A DNA stretch of 64,000 nucleotides, from the NCBI RefSeq assembly GCF_023715345.1, contig NZ_JAMBNY010000006.1, positions 62,001 through 126,000 of the forward strand. Reading direction: 5' to 3'. The notes under the pieces were generated by a model. That model ran no database searches, was not told where the DNA came from, and saw only the letters and a program-made list of their open reading frames with translations. The stretch's first letter is position 1. Each line of letters opens with the position of its first letter. The stretch comes from Paenibacillus camelliae (GTDB lineage Bacteria > Bacillota > Bacilli > Paenibacillales > Paenibacillaceae). Of this stretch, positions 60,987 through 64,000 are shown piece by piece. The position numbers were made by a program, and so were the translations under genes.

Positions 60987-61664
60987 ATGAGTAAAACAGT
61001 AAAACTATACGTCGTCAGACATGGAGAGACGTATTTGAATCGATATCATAAGCTGCAGGGCTGGGCAGACAGTCCATTAACTGAAGAAGGAAAAGCAGTT
61101 GCAATACGTACAGGAGAGCGCTTGTCTCACATCGCCTTTGACCGTGTATATACAAGTGATTTGGGTAGAACGATTGAGACGGCAGAGTTGATCCTTAAGC
61201 AGAACAAGCACCGTGACCCGCTGGAGCTATGCCGACTGCCTCAGTTTAGAGAAGTGTTTTTCGGAAGCTTTGAGGGTGATCATGTTGACCGAATCGTTAA
61301 GGAGGTTGCTGCTCAGCATGGCTATCAATACGAGACGAGTCGAGAGGTATTCGAGCATCATTCGATGAGTGAGGTGCTCGCCTTTATGAAGCAAGCAGAT
61401 CCTGCAGCAGATGCGGAAGATGCAGATCAGCTGCAAGCACGTATTAACCAAGGCATTGAGCAATTGCTGTCGGATGTGAACGATCAAGCCGCAGCTGTGC
61501 TGCTTGTTACGCATGGCGTCGTCATTCGACAATTGCTCGATCGGTATACTGATCATCCAGAGCATCAGGGCGAGGTGAAAAATGCAAGCGTTAGTGTGCT
61601 TGAGTTTACTGGTGATCGGGCGAATGTGCTCGTATTCAACAGCTTGTCTGGTTCATTGGATTAA
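60987..61664 (+). CDS. Histidine phosphatase family protein (PhoE/GpmB-like)
   Basis: 225-aa phosphoglycerate-mutase-fold phosphatase with the catalytic RHGETYLNR at residues about 11-19, the GWADSPLTEEG lid and the second His in VTHGVV near 175. These enzymes hydrolyse phosphate esters of broad range; the substrate is not clear. Single gene; terminator at 61698. Confidence 0.92.
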   Translation: MSKTVKLYVVRHGETYLNRYHKLQGWADSPLTEEGKAVAIRTGERLSHIAFDRVYTSDLGRTIETAELILKQNKHRDPLELCRLPQFREVFFGSFEGDHVDRIVKEVAAQHGYQYETSREVFEHHSMSEVLAFMKQADPAADAEDADQLQARINQGIEQLLSDVNDQAAAVLLVTHGVVIRQLLDRYTDHPEHQGEVKNASVSVLEFTGDRANVLVFNSLSGSLD

Positions 61665-61697
61665 GTAGAACTGGCAGTAGATCAATACTGATAACGT

Positions 61698-61720
61698 AGA
61701 CCTCGAGCAGGGGTCTTTTC
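61698..61720 (+). terminator. Terminator of the histidine phosphatase gene
   Basis: AGACC (61698-61702) pairs with GGTCT (61712-61716), then TTTTCGT. The stem is short. Confidence 0.6.
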
Positions 61721-61844
61721 GTGTTTATCAGAGTTCATGCAGCAAAAGCTACAGGTTATACCGCAAATGCTGCAGGTTAAACGATTCATATAGCCGAAAT
61801 ATCGATGCTACTACATAATTTTACTAAATAGGAGGGATAAGACG

Positions 61845-62312
61845 TTGAAGGTGCGTATCGAGGTAGATGCCAAGCATGAGGAGACAATCATTACGATTCA
61901 AGCAAAGGAATGGACGGAGGAACTCGCCGCTATCGTCAGCAAGCTTCAGCAGCAGTCAGCTACAACCGGACGTCTTATGGGAGTGGAGAATGAGCGAACC
62001 GTGCTGCTTGAGCCTGCGGAGATTGATTTCGTCTATGCTGAAAATAGGCGAGTGCTCGCAGCACAGGGCAGCAACAGAATAGAGCTGCGCATGAAGCTAT
62101 ACGAGGCGGAGGAACTGCTGGCTCCCTATCGTTTTATGCGCTTTTCAAAGTCCGTCATCGGCAATATTGAGCGTATTGCGCGCTTTGAGCTAATGTTCAA
62201 TGGCAATCTATGCGTGCACTATCATTCAGGCAACAAGGAATATGTATCTCGCGCCTATGTTGCAGAATTGAAGAAGCGTCTCGTATTGGGAGGTGACAAG
62301 GATGAGCATTAA
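61845..62312 (+). CDS. LytTR-type DNA-binding regulator
   Basis: 155-aa protein with an N-terminal region (1-45) and a LytTR domain (about 50-150: LLEPAEIDFVYAENRRVLA...FMRFSKSVIGNIERIARFELMFNGNLCVHYHSGNKEYVSRAYVAELKKRL). It has no receiver domain. TTG start after GGAGGG. Its frame overlaps the DUF3021 gene by 11 bp; the order LytTR-DUF3021-ABC is a known Firmicute pattern for autoregulated exporters. Confidence 0.9.
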   Translation: MKVRIEVDAKHEETIITIQAKEWTEELAAIVSKLQQQSATTGRLMGVENERTVLLEPAEIDFVYAENRRVLAAQGSNRIELRMKLYEAEELLAPYRFMRFSKSVIGNIERIARFELMFNGNLCVHYHSGNKEYVSRAYVAELKKRLVLGGDKDEH

Positions 62313-62718
62313 ATTCAGTGATGTGCTTGCACGTATAATGAACGGGCTCGGCTTTTCCGCAATTTTTACATTCATAGCTTTAACCGCGCTGCTAGCTAAG
62401 GACATAAACCCGCCTGTAGATGAAATATGGAAAAATATGCTCGGCAGTATGCTGATAGGAGCATATTATGGTGCTGCTTCATTCCTATTTCAATTTGTAA
62501 ACTGGAGCCCGCTAAAGATGGTTATTACTCATTTTAGCTTATCGTTTCTTGTTTTCTTGCCAATTGCTCTTTGGACGGGATGGCTTTCACTAGAATGGAA
62601 GTCCTTACTTATTGGATTCGTTATCTTTATAGTTGTGTACGGTATATTCTGGTGTGGCTATGCGTACTATTACTGGCGACTTACGAAGGAAATGAATGAA
62701 TCGATCGATAGGAAATAG
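62302..62718 (+). CDS. DUF3021 membrane protein
   Basis: 138-aa protein with four predicted helices, the usual DUF3021 size and position after LytTR. Thought to act with the LytTR regulator as a membrane sensor or inhibitor. ATG at 62302 after GGGAGGTG; a GTG at 62293 is also in frame. Confidence 0.85.
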   Translation: MSIKFSDVLARIMNGLGFSAIFTFIALTALLAKDINPPVDEIWKNMLGSMLIGAYYGAASFLFQFVNWSPLKMVITHFSLSFLVFLPIALWTGWLSLEWKSLLIGFVIFIVVYGIFWCGYAYYYWRLTKEMNESIDRK

Positions 62719-62754
62719 AATAAGCTCCACTAGATCATGGAGGTGTTGAAGAGG

Positions 62755-63681
62755 ATGAATGCAGTACTCAAAGTTGACCAAATCGTTAAAACGTATGGTA
62801 CGGGAAGGCTTGCGGTAGATCGTATTGGGTTTCAGGTAAAGGAAGGGATCTGCTTCGGATTGCTAGGACCGAATGGTGCTGGGAAATCGACGCTAATGAA
62901 GATCATCTCCGGCATTATTCAAGCCGATCAAGGCAGTATTACACTACTGGATCAGCCATTAGCTACTAATCGTGAGCTGATCGGGAAGCATGTTGGTTAT
63001 GTGCCGCAGGATGTGACGCTGTATGAGCAGCTGACTGGGCGCCAAAACCTTCATTTCTTTGGCAAAATGTATGGACTGAATGGCAGCCAGCTTAAGGAAC
63101 GAATTTCTGAGGTGCTCGAAAAGGTCGGTCTGACTGATCGCGCGAATGAGCCGGTGATGTCGTATTCTGGGGGGATGAAGCGTAGAATAAACATCGCTGC
63201 TGCGTTACTGCATAAGCCTAAGCTTGTTGTACTGGATGAGCCAACAGTAGGAATCGACCCTCAGTCCCGCAACCATATATTCGAGATGATCCGACAGATG
63301 AAGCGGGAAGGAACAACGATTATCTATTCTACGCATTATATGGAAGAAGCAGAAGCGCTCTGTGATGAACTGGCAATTATCGATCATGGAAAAATTGTTG
63401 CTGAAGGTCCACTATATGAGGTGCTTGAGCAGCATGCCTTGCCTGCTGTCTATGTCGAAGCAGATGGCTGGAATCCACCAAGCGAGTTAGCTGCCGTAAG
63501 CCGCATCCAAGCACAGAATAAAGGCTGGCTGATCGAAGGTGAAAATGCCTTGCAGCTGCTGCATGATGTATCGAATGACCTTTTGCAAAGCGGGCATCGT
63601 GTGCGTGCACTTCAGCTACAGCAGCCATCGCTCGACAGTGTATTTATGAAGCTAACTGGCGCAGCATTAAGAGATGAATAG
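62755..63681 (+). CDS. ABC-2 exporter ATPase
   Basis: 308-aa ATPase with Walker A GPNGAGKSTL, Q-loop YVPQ, signature MSYSGGMKRR, Walker B LVVLDEPTVGID and a C-terminal extension typical of the drug/lantibiotic or heme-type exporter group. ATG at 62755 suits GGAGGTG at 62739; an in-frame ATG at 62737 overlaps that box. The permease gene follows after 12 bp. Confidence 0.94.
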   Translation: MNAVLKVDQIVKTYGTGRLAVDRIGFQVKEGICFGLLGPNGAGKSTLMKIISGIIQADQGSITLLDQPLATNRELIGKHVGYVPQDVTLYEQLTGRQNLHFFGKMYGLNGSQLKERISEVLEKVGLTDRANEPVMSYSGGMKRRINIAAALLHKPKLVVLDEPTVGIDPQSRNHIFEMIRQMKREGTTIIYSTHYMEEAEALCDELAIIDHGKIVAEGPLYEVLEQHALPAVYVEADGWNPPSELAAVSRIQAQNKGWLIEGENALQLLHDVSNDLLQSGHRVRALQLQQPSLDSVFMKLTGAALRDE

Positions 63682-63693
63682 GGGGTGTTTACG

Positions 63694-64000
63694 GTGATCA
63701 TTTCTATCTTTGCTAAGGAAGTACGTTTAATATTTAAAGATAAAAGCACTTATTTTTGGCTGTTCGCACTTCCGATATTATTTATCGTGATTTTTGCCGC
63801 AATCTTTAGTAATCTATCTGACAATCAAGGCGAAGCAATTGCACAGATTATACCCGGCTATACCGTAATGTTTGTCTTTTTCATTATGATCTCGATGGTG
63901 CAGTCCTTTTTACGAGACCGTGAGTCTGGTATGCTGGCAAGGCTGCGTTCAACCTTAATGCCTCCGTATCATTTCTTGCTCGGTATGTGGCTGCCACATG
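63694..64000 (+). CDS. ABC-2 type permease (5' part, cut by window end)
   Basis: GTG start after TAGGGGGTG; 102 codons are visible before the edge. The first helix (about 19-38, YFWLFALPILFIVIFAAIF), a hydrophilic loop and a second helix (about 58-75) with the SFLRDRESGMLARLRSTLMP coupling segment are typical of ABC-2 permeases. Pairs with the ATPase upstream. Confidence 0.88.
   Translation, partial: MIISIFAKEVRLIFKDKSTYFWLFALPILFIVIFAAIFSNLSDNQGEAIAQIIPGYTVMFVFFIMISMVQSFLRDRESGMLARLRSTLMPPYHFLLGMWLPH

Noticed and set aside
61746-61788. Short direct repeat GCTACAGGTTATAC / GCTGCAGGTTAAAC
   Set aside because: Two imperfect 14-bp copies in AT-rich intergenic DNA; too little to call an operator or element.
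1-64000. CRISPR arrays, tRNA/rRNA genes, prophage or complete insertion sequences
   Set aside because: No regularly spaced repeats, no cloverleaf or rRNA-like sequence and no transposase, integrase or phage structural gene were found on either strand.

Overview
The window looks like chromosome from a Gram-positive, low-to-moderate GC Firmicute of the Paenibacillaceae (Paenibacillus/Cohnella type). The reasons are an SLH-anchored modular glucanase, several lipoproteins with Firmicute lipoboxes, YesM/YesN-type two-component regulators paired with Lpl-type sugar transporters, AGGAGG ribosome binding sites with some TTG/GTG starts, cre-like boxes and a B. subtilis-style PhoP box. I saw no rRNA, tRNA, CRISPR array, prophage or complete insertion sequence.

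Layout. 0.1-9.1 kb: a giant SLH/GH16/CBM laminarinase-like protein, RNase Z, a PH-domain protein, a glycosyltransferase, and a divergent SDR/WYL-regulator pair. 9.2-16.2 kb: two TetR-controlled export modules (TetR + FtsX permease + ATPase; TetR + MMPL), each with a strong palindrome at its promoter. 16.3-18.3 kb: a ZTP (pfl) riboswitch with terminator in front of a DJ-1/PfpI gene, then a GNAT gene and a flavodoxin-fold oxidoreductase. 18.5-29.6 kb: a locus that matches, gene for gene, the flavin-based extracellular electron transfer (EET) system described in Listeria: FMN-binding lipoprotein, type II NADH dehydrogenase with membrane tail, polyprenyl synthase, UbiA prenyltransferase, ECF transporter T/A/A, EetB and EetA homologues, and an ApbE flavin transferase. 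It also holds an unnamed 144-aa protein and two TGTGA-N6-TCACA type redox-regulator boxes.

29.6-38.3 kb: mixed genes, including a glutathione peroxidase, SulP transporter, GH11 xylanase with a cre box, an SUMF1-like lipoprotein, a SAM methyltransferase behind an apparent leader-peptide attenuator, a split XRE regulator and two stalk-domain proteins. 38.5-49.4 kb: a beta-glucan utilisation cluster with a cytoplasmic GH16, Lpl-type ABC transporter, YesM/YesN pair and a secreted multi-domain GH16. The divergent transporter promoter and the secreted GH16 promoter share a candidate activator motif and cre-like boxes. 49.5-54.5 kb: a methyltransferase, PspA/PspC stress proteins, an AraC/GyrI regulator and a 5'-nucleotidase. 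54.6-58.4 kb: a PhnD-C-E-E phosphonate/phosphate importer preceded by four TTAACA-like hexamers spaced exactly 11 bp (PhoP box). 58.5-64 kb: AraC regulator, a small Cys-rich protein coupled to a GH27 alpha-galactosidase, histidine phosphatase, and a LytTR-DUF3021-ABC exporter operon cut by the window edge.

How it fits together: polysaccharide enzymes, their importers and catabolite-control boxes point to a plant- or fungus-polysaccharide-degrading soil bacterium. The EET locus offers an alternative electron sink probably switched on when oxygen is low. The Pho importer and 5'-nucleotidase serve phosphate scavenging. All functional assignments rest on motifs read by eye; no database search was run.
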